Shown here piece by piece: positions 1-8,797 of a DNA stretch of 64,000 nt (positions within the stretch are counted from its first letter, which is position 1; each line of letters starts with the position of its first letter). The stretch is from Treponema sp. Its GTDB lineage: Bacteria > Spirochaetota > Spirochaetia > Treponematales > Treponemataceae. Location of the stretch: the NCBI GenBank assembly GCA_024402535.1, contig JAKSTN010000009.1, forward strand, positions 1 through 64,000, given 5' to 3'. The translations under genes were made by a program, and so were the position numbers. The notes below the pieces were generated by a model. It saw nothing but the letters and a program-made list of their open reading frames with translations. It searched no databases and had not been told where the DNA came from.

Positions 1-2538
1 CAGATGTCATATATCGGTCTGATTGAATATGACTACGGTTACCACTATGACCATAACGGCCGTACTGCTCCACAGAGTGAACGCCGTTACCTGCTTCCAA
101 TGTTTGTTCCAGGTTCTGCAGAACTTTTTAACATGGAAGAAAACTATGTAAACGGTGACACACACTGCCAGCGCCTTAAAGATCATCCGGATATTGCAGC
201 TTTCTTTGAACGCATGACTTATATTCCTTTGGACGGAATCACTCAGATGGTTCCTCCTGGAGGAGCCGGTATCGGTATGCACGTTATTCCTGTTGAAAAA
301 GCAATTTCTATGGAAAACGAAGCAATTGATATTGAAAAACTTTCATACTGGCTTTCTAAATACGAAGGAAAAATCGGTGTAGGTCGCTGTTCCTGCCGTG
401 CCAGCCGCAAAGCAATTGGTGACGGTTGTGCCGATGATGATTTTGGATGGTGTATCGGTGTGGGCGACTTTGCAGATTACTGCCGCGAAACTGGTAAGGG
501 ACACGATATTACTAAAGAAGAAGCCCTGGCTATCTTGAAAAGAGCAGAAGATAACGGCTTTGTTCATCAGGTTACAAATATTGACGGTGAAAACAAAATT
601 TTCGGTATCTGTAACTGTAACGTAGAAATCTGTAATGCACTTCGTACTTCCCAGCTTTTCAATACACCGAATATGAGCCGTTCAGCTTATGTTGCACATG
701 TTGATGAATCTAAATGTGTTGCCTGCGGCCGCTGTGTTGAATATTGTCCTGCAGGTGCAACACGCCTTGGCCAGAAGCTTAAAAAAGCTGACGGTACAAA
801 AGTAAAATATCCAAAACAGGTTCTTCCAGACAATACAAAATGGGGAAAAGATAAATACGATTTTAATTACCGTGACAACAACCGTATAAATGTACATGAA
901 ACAGGAACAGCTCCTTGTAAAACAGCTTGTCCGGCCCATGTTGCAGTTCAGGGGTACCTTAAACTTGCTTCTCAGGGAAAATACACAGAAGCCCTTGCTC
1001 TTATCAAACGGCAGAATCCTTTCCCTGCAGTCTGTGGTGCAATCTGTAACAGAAGATGTGAAGATGCATGTACACGCTGTAAAGTAGACTCATGTGTTTC
1101 GATTGATGCTGTAAAACGCTTTATTGCAGAAAAAGACCTTAATGCTGAAACACGTTATGTTCCACCTGTAGTAATTCCTGCTTCTATTCATATGGATCAC
1201 TTTGAAGAAAAGATTGCCATTATTGGTGCAGGTCCTGCCGGTCTTACTGCAGCTTTCTATCTTGCAGAAAAAGGTTATAAACCAACTGTATTTGAAAAAA
1301 ATGCTGAAGCCGGCGGTATGCTCCGTTACGGTATACCTTCATATAAACTTGAAAAGAATGTGATTGCAGCAGAAATTGATGTAATCAAACAGCTTGGTGT
1401 TGAAATCCGTACAGGCGTTGAAGTTGGAAAAGATGTAACAATCGAACAGCTCCGTGCCGAAGGATACAAAGCTTTCTACATTGCAATTGGATGTTCCGCA
1501 GGACGCCGTCCTGGAGTTCCAAATGATGATGCTGAAGGAACTTTCACTGCAATTGATTATCTCCACGAAGCAAACTGCGGTGGAAAAGATTTCACAGGAA
1601 AAGTTGTTGTTGTAGGTGGCGGTAACGTTGCAATTGATGCTTCCCGTGTAAGTGCAAGAAGCGGTGCTGCAAAAGTAACTCAGCTTTGTCTTGAAAGTGA
1701 AAGCGAAATGCCTGCATCAAAAGAAGAACAGACAGAAGCACGTGAAGACGGCGTTGAAATTAAATGCGGATGGGGTCCAAAAGAAGTTCTGGTCACAGAC
1801 GGAAAAGTTTCAGGCATCGTATTCAAGAAATGTATTTCTGTATTTGAAGAAGTTGACGGAAAGAAGAAGTTTGCACCTAAATATGATGAAAATGAAACAA
1901 TTACAATTGAATGTGAACGTGTAATTTTTGCAGTTGGACAGGCTTCAGTTTGGGGTGACCTTGTAAAGAATGAAAAGGTTGTATTCAATGGTCCTGCAAT
2001 TCAGGCAGACCGCCTTACATTCCAGACAGACGTAAAAGACATTTTTGTTGGCGGTGATGTTTACACAGGTCCAAAATTTGCCATTGATGCAATTGCTCAG
2101 GGAAAAATCGCTGCAGAAAGTCTCCACCGTTATGTTCATGACGGACATATGGTAACCGGTCGCAACAGATGGGAATTCAAGGCTTTGGACAAAGACGACA
2201 TTCTGGTTGAAAACTATGATAACGGTCCAAAGCAGGTTGAAGGAATCAACGAGACAAACAAGAAGTCATTCAAGAATTATAAGATTACACTTACTGAAGA
2301 ACAGGTTAAAGCTGAAACAGCCCGCTGTCTTGGATGTGGTGCAACTATCGTTGACTCAAACAAATGTATCGGTTGTGGTGTATGTACTACAAAATGTGCA
2401 TTTGATGCAATCAGCCTGAAACGTGACCATCCTGAATGTTCAAATGTCATTCCGGCAGAAGATAAGTTCAAGGCTATTCTTCCTTACCAGATGAAGCGTG
2501 TTGCAAATATCATTACTCATAAGAAGATTGAACACTAA
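1..2538 (+). CDS. FAD/NAD(P)-binding iron-sulfur oxidoreductase (GltD/NfnB-like), 5' partial
   Basis: Multi-domain flavin and Fe-S oxidoreductase. Numbering from the ATG at position 4, there is a Cys-rich N-terminal part (CSCR, then CNCNVEIC), a ferredoxin-type CxxCxxC motif near residue 237, a GltD-like Fer4 segment (PCKTACP, then CGAICNRRCEDACTR), a Rossmann FAD motif GAGPAG near 415, a second dinucleotide motif VVGGGNVAID near 540, and C-terminal Cys clusters (CLGCG, CIGCGVC). Family members pass electrons between NAD(P)H, FAD and Fe-S clusters; the partner here is unknown. The frame is open to base 1, and the first visible residues resemble an internal stretch of longer homologues, so the true start is probably upstream of the window. 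The stop overlaps the hypA start (TAATG), suggesting co-transcription and a link to hydrogen metabolism (inference). Cytoplasmic; no signal peptide is visible. Confidence 0.85.
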   Translation, partial: QMSYIGLIEYDYGYHYDHNGRTAPQSERRYLLPMFVPGSAELFNMEENYVNGDTHCQRLKDHPDIAAFFERMTYIPLDGITQMVPPGGAGIGMHVIPVEKAISMENEAIDIEKLSYWLSKYEGKIGVGRCSCRASRKAIGDGCADDDFGWCIGVGDFADYCRETGKGHDITKEEALAILKRAEDNGFVHQVTNIDGENKIFGICNCNVEICNALRTSQLFNTPNMSRSAYVAHVDESKCVACGRCVEYCPAGATRLGQKLKKADGTKVKYPKQVLPDNTKWGKDKYDFNYRDNNRINVHETGTAPCKTACPAHVAVQGYLKLASQGKYTEALALIKRQNPFPAVCGAICNRRCEDACTRCKVDSCVSIDAVKRFIAEKDLNAETRYVPPVVIPASIHMDHFEEKIAIIGAGPAGLTAAFYLAEKGYKPTVFEKNAEAGGMLRYGIPSYKLEKNVIAAEIDVIKQLGVEIRTGVEVGKDVTIEQLRAEGYKAFYIAIGCSAGRRPGVPNDDAEGTFTAIDYLHEANCGGKDFTGKVVVVGGGNVAIDASRVSARSGAAKVTQLCLESESEMPASKEEQTEAREDGVEIKCGWGPKEVLVTDGKVSGIVFKKCISVFEEVDGKKKFAPKYDENETITIECERVIFAVGQASVWGDLVKNEKVVFNGPAIQADRLTFQTDVKDIFVGGDVYTGPKFAIDAIAQGKIAAESLHRYVHDGHMVTGRNRWEFKALDKDDILVENYDNGPKQVEGINETNKKSFKNYKITLTEEQVKAETARCLGCGATIVDSNKCIGCGVCTTKCAFDAISLKRDHPECSNVIPAEDKFKAILPYQMKRVANIITHKKIEH

Positions 2539-2897
2539 TGCATGAACTTGGTGTTGTTTTTTACGTCATTCGTGACGTAAAAAAAGTAGCCGAAGAAAAC
2601 AGCATAGATAAGATTGATTTTGTCACACTGGAAATCGGTGAGGTTTCCGGTGTGATTCATGATCAGCTTATTGATTGCTGGAACTGGGCTCGAAAAAAAG
2701 AAAAACAGACTGAATCAGCTGAACTCAAAATAGAAACTCTTAAGGCTGTAACTTTCTGTGAAGACTGCAAATCGGAATACGAAACTGTAGCTCATGGAAA
2801 AATATGTCCTCGCTGTCAGAGTAAGAATACTTATCTTTTAAGAGGAAATGAGTTCAATATAAAGGAAATAGGCGTTTATGACAATCCTGGAACTTAA
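2538..2897 (+). CDS. hypA: Hydrogenase nickel-insertion protein HypA
   Basis: HypA is a small metallochaperone that delivers nickel, together with HypB, to the large subunit of [NiFe] hydrogenases. This 119-residue protein has the expected length. It keeps the N-terminal MHEL motif, whose His2 binds Ni, and a zinc site of two CxxC pairs (C74/C77 and C90/C93). The ATG overlaps the upstream stop by one base, and the 3' end overlaps hypB by 20 bases, so the three genes are translationally coupled. No hydrogenase structural gene lies in the window; it may sit upstream of the partial oxidoreductase gene. Confidence 0.95.
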   Translation: MHELGVVFYVIRDVKKVAEENSIDKIDFVTLEIGEVSGVIHDQLIDCWNWARKKEKQTESAELKIETLKAVTFCEDCKSEYETVAHGKICPRCQSKNTYLLRGNEFNIKEIGVYDNPGT

Positions 2898-3549
2898 GCA
2901 GGGAATCTATAAAGAAAATGAAGTAACCGCAGACGGCATCCGCCAGGAGCTGAAAAAACAGGGAAAGCTTTTAATAAATGTTATGAGCAGTCCTGGAAGC
3001 GGAAAGACAACAACTTTGCTCCGGACTATTGAAGCCTTGAAAGGTAAAACCCGGGTAGGCGTTCTTGAATGTGATATTGATGCTTCTGTTGACGCCGAAA
3101 CAATACAAAATGGCGGCGGAAAATCTGTACAGCTTCATACAGGCGGAATGTGTCATATGGATGCTCCAATGACTAAACAGGGGCTTGAAGCTTTGGACGT
3201 TTCTGACTGTGATCTGATTTTTCTTGAAAATGTTGGAAATCTGGTTTGCCCGGCTGAGTTTGATACAGGCGCTCATATCAACATTACAATTTTAAGTATT
3301 CCTGAAGGAGACGATAAACCTGCAAAATACCCTCTGGTTTATCAGGTCAGTGATGTTGTTCTTATAAATAAAATTGATGCGGAATGTGTGTTTGATTTTA
3401 ACCGTGAACTTACGGTTGAAAGAATAAAGAAGCTGAATCCTAAAGCACAAATCTTTTTTGTAAGCAGTAAAACAGGTCTTGGCTTTTCTGAAAATGACCC
3501 GTGGATAAAATACCTTGAAGGAGAATTAAATGGCAGTCCGTGTAATTGA
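2878..3549 (+). CDS. hypB: Hydrogenase nickel-insertion GTPase HypB (copy 1)
   Basis: SIMIBI-class GTPase that powers nickel transfer from HypA to the hydrogenase precursor. Visible motifs are the P-loop SPGSGKT (residues 38-44), the Cys-His metal site in GGMCHMD (C92, H93), the family signature ENVGNLVCPAEFDTG around 117-131, and the guanine-specificity motif NKID (164-167). At 223 residues it has normal HypB length but lacks the His-rich nickel-storage N-terminus found in some species. It overlaps hypA at its 5' end and the second hypB at its 3' end by 20 bases. Confidence 0.93.
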   Translation: MTILELKQGIYKENEVTADGIRQELKKQGKLLINVMSSPGSGKTTTLLRTIEALKGKTRVGVLECDIDASVDAETIQNGGGKSVQLHTGGMCHMDAPMTKQGLEALDVSDCDLIFLENVGNLVCPAEFDTGAHINITILSIPEGDDKPAKYPLVYQVSDVVLINKIDAECVFDFNRELTVERIKKLNPKAQIFFVSSKTGLGFSENDPWIKYLEGELNGSPCN

Positions 3550-4210
3550 AGTTCATGAAAATGTTTTCAATACAAATAATTTAATGGCAGACCAGCTCCG
3601 TGAAGAACTTTCCGGTAAAGGTGTTTTCATGCTGAATGTTATGTCTTCTCCTGGAAGCGGAAAGACTACACTTTTGACTAAGGCGATCAATATGCTGAAA
3701 GCCGATTATAAAATTGGTGAAATGGATGTTGATATTGAAAGTTCCTTAGATGCACAGAAAGTTTCTGATAATACAGGCGTCCCTTGTCTTCAGATTCATA
3801 ACGGGGGACTTTGTCATATAGATGCCGAAATGACCGGAAAGGCCATTATGGAATTTGAAAAAGAACACGGAGACCTTGGCGAAAAAGGCTTTGATATTCT
3901 CTTTCTGGAAAATATAGGAAACCTTGTTTGTCCTGCTGAATTTGATACAGGCGCTCACAAGAACATGATGATTCTTTCTGTTCCTGAAGGACACGACAAA
4001 CCTCTGAAGTACCCGCTTATGTTCAGTATCTGTGACCTGGTTGTTTTAAGCAAAATGGATACAAAAGATTTTTTCAGCTTTGATGAAGAGCTTGCAAGAA
4101 AATATATTCTTGAACTGAATCCAAACACAAAAATCATTTCTTTAAGTGCAAAAACAGGAGAGGGAATGGATGAATTCTGCAACTGGATTCGAAACCAGAT
4201 AAAGAAATAA
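3530..4210 (+). CDS. hypB: HypB paralogue (copy 2)
   Basis: A second HypB-type GTPase directly downstream of the first, 226 residues. It keeps the P-loop (residues 40-46), the metal-binding GGLCHID (C95, H96) and the ENIGNLVCPAEFDTG signature. The guanine-specificity motif reads SKMD (174-177) rather than NKxD, which may alter nucleotide affinity. The duplication suggests either a heterodimeric HypB or a copy specialised for another nickel enzyme (inference). Its stop lies two bases from the stop of the convergent cca gene. A short A+T-rich imperfect inverted repeat (4201-4221) spans the junction and could help end transcription from both sides. Confidence 0.88.
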   Translation: MAVRVIEVHENVFNTNNLMADQLREELSGKGVFMLNVMSSPGSGKTTLLTKAINMLKADYKIGEMDVDIESSLDAQKVSDNTGVPCLQIHNGGLCHIDAEMTGKAIMEFEKEHGDLGEKGFDILFLENIGNLVCPAEFDTGAHKNMMILSVPEGHDKPLKYPLMFSICDLVVLSKMDTKDFFSFDEELARKYILELNPNTKIISLSAKTGEGMDEFCNWIRNQIKK

Positions 4211-4212
4211 AT

Positions 4213-5622
4213 TTATTCTTTATAGCTTTCTGCAAGTTTCAGAAGCTTTTCACGGCTATTCATTTCCGGGTCTTCAAGAACAGTTTCAAAAAGTTCGTTT
4301 AAAATAATCCCGATTTTCTTTCCTGCCGGAATGCCTATTTCCATTAAATCTTTGCCGTTTACACAAAGATCTTTAAGTGAAAGGGCATTCTGTTTTTCAG
4401 TGATTTTCTGAATCCGTTCTTTAAGTTCAAGAAGATTCTCTGTTGTACTTGAATTACGAAGATCAACTGTATTGTTGTGCATGCCAAATACATCGGCCAC
4501 CCGAAGGTCAAAAAGATCATCCATGTACTGAAGGCCGACCCGCACAATAAATCTTCGTACTGCCGCATCACTCCAGGACGACTCATAATGAAACATATGA
4601 TTTTTTACAAGATGGCTTACATCAGCTATTTCTTCATTTGAAAATTTAAGACGGCGCAAAATCTTTTCTGTAATCTTTGCACCTTCATTATCATGGTTAT
4701 AAAAAGTAAACAACTGACCGTCTTTTTCATTCTCTATAACACGTTTACAGGAAGGTTTTCCAATGTCATGAAAAAGGGCAGCTAGTCGAACTTTGTAATT
4801 ATTTTTTGGAGCGCCATCACATGCATAAATCAGGTGATCCATTACATCAAAGTCGTGAAAACCTCGTCCGTCCCCCTGAATACAGCCACGGCAAATATCA
4901 AATTCAGGAACAAAAAGCTTTAAAATTCCAGTTTCTTCCATAAGCTTTAAGCCAACAGAAGGTTTTTCGCTTTTCAGCATTTTCAGGAATTCATCTCGGA
5001 ATCGTTCAATACTGATTGAAGTAATCTTTTTCTGAATTTCCGGTTTGAAAATTTCTGAAAATGTATCTTTTTCTATACTAAAATTAAGCTGACTTGCAAA
5101 CCGAAGTGCACGGATAGGACGAAGTCCGTCTTCCATAAAGCGTTCATTTGGTTTTCCAACGGTTCTAATTACTTTTTTACGGATATCTTTACGGCCTCCA
5201 AAAGGATCCGCAATTTTTCCGTCCCGCAAATTTACTGCAATGGCGTTCATGGTAAAGTCACGGCGGGAAAGATCTTCTTCAATTGTTGCTGCATAAGCGA
5301 TTTTATCTGGATGGCGCCCGTCAGAGTATTCACTTTCTGTTCTGAAAGTTGTTACTTCAATTTTTGTTTTATGAAAATGTACGGTTACGGTTCCGTGGGC
5401 AATTCCCGTTGGAACAACAAATTTAAACATAGACATAACCTGTTCCGGTGTCGCATTTGTAGCAACATCCCAGTCAGAGCAGGGCTTTTTTAAAATCAGA
5501 TCTCTTACAGCGCCACCTACAAGATAAGCCTTAAATCCATTTTCTTCGAATACTTTTCCGAATTTTTTTAGAAGAGGATCTAATTTTACAGATGAATAAG
5601 AACAGAATAAATCAAAAAACAA
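4213..5622 (-). CDS. cca: CCA tRNA nucleotidyltransferase / poly(A)-polymerase-type
   Basis: Adds or repairs the 3' CCA of tRNAs, needed here because neither tRNA gene in the window encodes CCA. The N-terminal class II nucleotidyltransferase domain shows GGAVRD (residues 36-41) and the catalytic DWD (50-52), then the RRDFTMNA motif; an HD domain (ALFHDIGKP) follows in the C-terminal half. Length is 469 residues. The start is TTG at 5622, supported by a strong Shine-Dalgarno sequence (GGAGGGG) about six bases upstream, inside the end of the neighbouring gene. The two genes abut and are probably co-transcribed. Confidence 0.93.
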   Translation of the reverse strand: MFFDLFCSYSSVKLDPLLKKFGKVFEENGFKAYLVGGAVRDLILKKPCSDWDVATNATPEQVMSMFKFVVPTGIAHGTVTVHFHKTKIEVTTFRTESEYSDGRHPDKIAYAATIEEDLSRRDFTMNAIAVNLRDGKIADPFGGRKDIRKKVIRTVGKPNERFMEDGLRPIRALRFASQLNFSIEKDTFSEIFKPEIQKKITSISIERFRDEFLKMLKSEKPSVGLKLMEETGILKLFVPEFDICRGCIQGDGRGFHDFDVMDHLIYACDGAPKNNYKVRLAALFHDIGKPSCKRVIENEKDGQLFTFYNHDNEGAKITEKILRRLKFSNEEIADVSHLVKNHMFHYESSWSDAAVRRFIVRVGLQYMDDLFDLRVADVFGMHNNTVDLRNSSTTENLLELKERIQKITEKQNALSLKDLCVNGKDLMEIGIPAGKKIGIILNELFETVLEDPEMNSREKLLKLAESYKE

Positions 5623-5973
5623 TTAAAGCCCCTCCGTAAGAACTCCAAGAACAAGGCTCATGGAAAGAAGAGTTACTGCTGAAATCAAACATAAAACCAT
5701 TGCTATGATAAAAAGTACTTTCTGCCTTGTTTTGAATAAATTTTTAATAAAGAGAAAAAAGATACCTTCAATCAGACCACAAAACGAAACAATTGCAAAA
5801 AAAACAGAAGAAATACCAAGAGTGGTCAGTATAATGCTCTGAGTAGAATCTGAGAATCCCTGGAAATTTCCTGTAATAAAAAAGAGAAGCGTAAAAAGGG
5901 AAAAAATTCCCGGCAGAGCCACAAGATTTTTTGTCATTCTGTAAAAAAGTCTGATGCGTTTAAGGTCAATCAT
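5623..5973 (-). CDS. Small integral membrane protein, function unknown
   Basis: I do not recognise this 116-residue protein. It shows about three hydrophobic segments (roughly residues 17-36, 45-75 and 83-110) separated by short basic loops, so it is probably an inner-membrane protein. It lies immediately upstream of cca on the same strand with no spacer. Upstream, a TATAAT on the minus strand (5993-5988) would give a leader of under ten bases. A coding role is supported by the clean junction with cca rather than by homology. Confidence 0.6.
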   Translation of the reverse strand: MIDLKRIRLFYRMTKNLVALPGIFSLFTLLFFITGNFQGFSDSTQSIILTTLGISSVFFAIVSFCGLIEGIFFLFIKNLFKTRQKVLFIIAMVLCLISAVTLLSMSLVLGVLTEGL

Positions 5974-5980
5974 TTGTCTC

Positions 5981-6014
5981 TTGTTTTATTATACTTAATA
6001 ATTTAATATTAAGT
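5981..6014. promoter_or_regulatory. Divergent promoter region with inverted repeat
   Basis: This short intergenic gap holds a rightward promoter candidate, TTGTTT (5981-5986), 17 bases, TAATAT (6004-6009). A leftward TATAAT lies at 5993-5988. A perfect 8-bp inverted repeat, ACTTAATA...TATTAAGT (5993-6000 and 6007-6014), overlaps both -10 regions and could be an operator. All of this is read from sequence only. Confidence 0.4.
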
Positions 6015-6019
6015 CCATT

Positions 6020-6736
6020 ATGAAGAAATTCTTTGTGTGTCTTTTTATCATAGCCATCTTCGGTTGCTTTGTATTTATTATCGGATGGACACAGATAAAA
6101 GTGAAACCTGACACATTCGGGATTGTAGTTTCAAAGCTCCACGGAATAGACAGTGAGATTGCACAGAACGGCAAATTCACATTTCATAAAGATTTTTTAC
6201 TTCCCTCAAACGCAAAACTAATTCAATTCAAAAAAAAGCCTTTTTTTATTGAAAAAACTGTTTCAGGATCACTTCCTTCAGCTGAGATTTATGCTGGAAA
6301 AAGCCTTTACGATTTTTCTTACGGCTTTACTTTTGATATAGAAGCACATGTTGAACCTGAAGACGTCAGAAATCTTATGATTAAAAATCTGATTTCTGAC
6401 CAGGAAAATCTTGAAAAATACATGGAAACAAACCTTCAGGCTGTAGCTCAGGAAACTGCAGCATATTATCTTTCCCGTGCTTCTGAAGAACCTCTTTTTA
6501 TGCCTGAATCGGTAACCATTGTTGATATTTACAAAAAATGCCGTTTTTATGAAAAATATCCAGATTTTCAGATTGATGTAATTGCTTTAAAAGATTCAAA
6601 AATTCCTGATTATGAACTTTACCGAAATATCAGAAACAGAACTTTACCAGAAACTGATATAATAAATGAAACACAGGCTTCCGGATCAGACTATGAATCA
6701 GATGCGGAAAACTATACTGGAGAAGAACTTTTATGA
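6020..6736 (+). CDS. Membrane-anchored protein of unknown function
   Basis: A 238-residue protein with one N-terminal hydrophobic segment (about residues 3-22) that could be a signal anchor, then a mostly soluble mixed alpha/beta region and a Ser/Asp/Glu-rich tail from about 215. The stretch KVKPDTFGIVVSKLHG near residue 28 faintly resembles the start of SPFH/band-7 domains, but I cannot confirm that. No Shine-Dalgarno is visible before the ATG, and the predicted transcription start is only a few bases upstream. The stop overlaps the aroH start by four bases (ATGA), so it heads a small operon. Confidence 0.7.
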   Translation: MKKFFVCLFIIAIFGCFVFIIGWTQIKVKPDTFGIVVSKLHGIDSEIAQNGKFTFHKDFLLPSNAKLIQFKKKPFFIEKTVSGSLPSAEIYAGKSLYDFSYGFTFDIEAHVEPEDVRNLMIKNLISDQENLEKYMETNLQAVAQETAAYYLSRASEEPLFMPESVTIVDIYKKCRFYEKYPDFQIDVIALKDSKIPDYELYRNIRNRTLPETDIINETQASGSDYESDAENYTGEELL

Positions 6737-7104
6737 AAAAATTATTTGCAATCCGCGGGGCAACATCCTGCGAAAACAATGCTGACGAAATTCTCAAAGC
6801 CGTTCACACAATGTGTGACGATATTTTTATTAAGAACAATATAAAAAGTGAAGATATGGTTTCCATTCAGTTTTCCATGACTGACGACCTTGATGAACTT
6901 AATGCCGCCGCCGCATTGCGCCGTGGTGGTCCTGCAATTGACTGTTCAAAAGTGGCTTTGTTCTGTACTCAGGAGGCCAGGATTAAGGGCGGCATGGAAA
7001 AGGTGATTCGAGTAATGATTACAACTTATCTTCCAAGAAAAGCTGAAATAGTAAACGTTTACAATAACGGAACTGACCGTTTAAGACCTGACAGAAAGAA
7101 TTAA
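6733..7104 (+). CDS. aroH: Monofunctional chorismate mutase, AroH class
   Basis: Converts chorismate to prephenate on the way to phenylalanine and tyrosine. Length (123 residues) and motifs fit the trimeric AroH fold: RGAT near the N-terminus, FSMTDDLDELNAAAALRR in the middle, the IRVMI strand and the C-terminal LRPD. AroH-type mutases are less widespread than the AroQ type. It overlaps the upstream gene by four bases (ATGA) and ends two bases before glgA. No aromatic-pathway neighbours are visible, so co-regulation with glycogen synthesis may be incidental. Confidence 0.9.
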   Translation: MKKLFAIRGATSCENNADEILKAVHTMCDDIFIKNNIKSEDMVSIQFSMTDDLDELNAAAALRRGGPAIDCSKVALFCTQEARIKGGMEKVIRVMITTYLPRKAEIVNVYNNGTDRLRPDRKN

Positions 7105-7106
7105 AT

Positions 7107-8684
7107 ATGAATATCTGGATTGCAAGCCACGAGTGTTCCGGCATTGCCGAAGCGGGTGGTGTAAAAAATGTTACTTTTTCTTTATGTAAAGAATTGTACC
7201 GTGCCGGTAATAATTCCGTACTTTTTATTCCTGTATTTCATTGTACTAGCTTCTGCGAAGTAAAAGGAATGCAAAGAAATGTTGTTGAAACAAAAATTGA
7301 AGTATGTGGAAAAGATGAAACTATAGCTTATACACTTGCTTTTTCAAAAAGCTGGAACTTTAAGATTGTTTTTGTAGAACATCCTTCTTTCGCAGAAAAA
7401 GAAGCCGTTTATACCTATACTCAAAATGAAGAGAAAAAAAATTCAAGCCATAAAAAAGGATGCGGACACGAAGATGCGCTTTTTCTTGATACACTTTTTG
7501 CAAAAGCTGTAACAGAATTTGGAAAACACGTTTCTGATGATGAAAAACCTGATATTATTCACTGTCAGGATGCTTCAACTGCAACTATTCCTCTTTATGT
7601 AAATAATTGTGAAAAATTGAGCAAAGCAAAAACTGTAGTTACTATTCATAACGCTGGTCCTGCTTACCATCATAATTTTACTAGTTCTGAAGAAGCTGCA
7701 TGGTATACAGGTTATGATATTAAAACTTTTGAAAATTGTCTGAACAGAGGAAAACCGGAACCTTTTCTTATTGCCTGTGAATATGGTGCTTTATTATCTA
7801 CAGTTTCTCCGTCATATGCAGAAGAACTTACAGATCCAAAAAATGATGATATTACAGACGGTCTTTCTTCCATTTTCCATGAAAAAAATATTCCGGTTTC
7901 CGGTATCATAAATGGAATTGATATAGACCTTTATGAACCTGGAGATTCAAATAAATCTGGACTTCCTTTCGAGTTTTCACCTGAAAAAGGTGACTTTCAG
8001 GGAAAAAATCAGTGCAGAAAATTTTTTCTTGAACATTTAAAATCAAATGAGCAGGACCCGGATGATTCAGTTCTTTCTGATATAAAGAAATACGGATTTC
8101 TTCTTGAATATGAAAACGCAAAAACCGTTTACCTTTGCTATCAGGGGCGTCTTGCATCTCAGAAAGGGCTTTCTGTTTTTGCAGATGCATTGCCTTCAGT
8201 TCTTGAAAATTTCCCGAACCTTAAGGTAATCATAACAGGACAGGGGGAAAGTGCCCTTGAAGGACGTTTTGTAGCTCTTTCTGAAAACGAAAAATTCAAA
8301 GGTCAGATAGTTTTCCTGAACGGCTATAACCGACTTGCCGCCCGTCTTACTGTTGCTTCTTCAGATTTTATCTGTCTGCCAAGTTTTTTTGAGCCTTGCG
8401 GACTTGAAGATTTTATCGCTCAGGTTTACGGAACTCTTCCAGTTGCACACAGAACAGGAGGCTTAAATAAAATTGTAGATGGAAAAACAGGCTTTCTTTA
8501 TGAAACAAACAAAGTCGAAAATCTTATTTCAAAGCTTTCTGAAATCATTTCAATAAAAATGTACTCAAAAGACACTATAATTGATATGGCTACAGATGCT
8601 GCAAAATATACAAGACAGGAATATAACTGGGATAAAGTAGCTCAGAACGCTTATATTCCGCTTTTTGGAAATTTAATAAAATAA
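7107..8684 (+). CDS. glgA: Glycogen/starch synthase, GT5 family
   Basis: Transfers glucose from ADP- or UDP-glucose to alpha-1,4-glucan. This 525-residue protein has a GT5 N-terminal domain, a C-terminal GT-B domain with GRLASQKGL, and the catalytic-region motif EPCGLEDF followed by the RTGG loop. The ADP-binding loop is unusual: the family normally has KxGGL near residue 15, and here it reads EAGGV (residues 15-19), so the conserved Lys is Glu. An extra low-complexity stretch lies near residues 110-118. It may be a divergent enzyme with altered donor binding. It follows aroH with a two-base gap. Confidence 0.88.
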   Translation: MNIWIASHECSGIAEAGGVKNVTFSLCKELYRAGNNSVLFIPVFHCTSFCEVKGMQRNVVETKIEVCGKDETIAYTLAFSKSWNFKIVFVEHPSFAEKEAVYTYTQNEEKKNSSHKKGCGHEDALFLDTLFAKAVTEFGKHVSDDEKPDIIHCQDASTATIPLYVNNCEKLSKAKTVVTIHNAGPAYHHNFTSSEEAAWYTGYDIKTFENCLNRGKPEPFLIACEYGALLSTVSPSYAEELTDPKNDDITDGLSSIFHEKNIPVSGIINGIDIDLYEPGDSNKSGLPFEFSPEKGDFQGKNQCRKFFLEHLKSNEQDPDDSVLSDIKKYGFLLEYENAKTVYLCYQGRLASQKGLSVFADALPSVLENFPNLKVIITGQGESALEGRFVALSENEKFKGQIVFLNGYNRLAARLTVASSDFICLPSFFEPCGLEDFIAQVYGTLPVAHRTGGLNKIVDGKTGFLYETNKVENLISKLSEIISIKMYSKDTIIDMATDAAKYTRQEYNWDKVAQNAYIPLFGNLIK

Positions 8685-8718
8685 TTTAAGAATTTTCAAA
8701 AAAAATGCTTTTAAGCTA

Positions 8719-8747
8719 TTGACCATTTTTTGAGAAGTCTATATTAT
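8719..8747 (+). promoter_or_regulatory. tRNA operon promoter (sigma-70 type)
   Basis: TTGACC (8719-8724), a 17-base spacer, then TATTAT (8742-8747). Predicted transcription start is near 8754, about 45 bases before the first tRNA. Confidence 0.7.
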
Positions 8748-8797
8748 ACTAATCATTCACCGCAACAAGCAAACAGCAAGTTGCACCGAATAAAACT

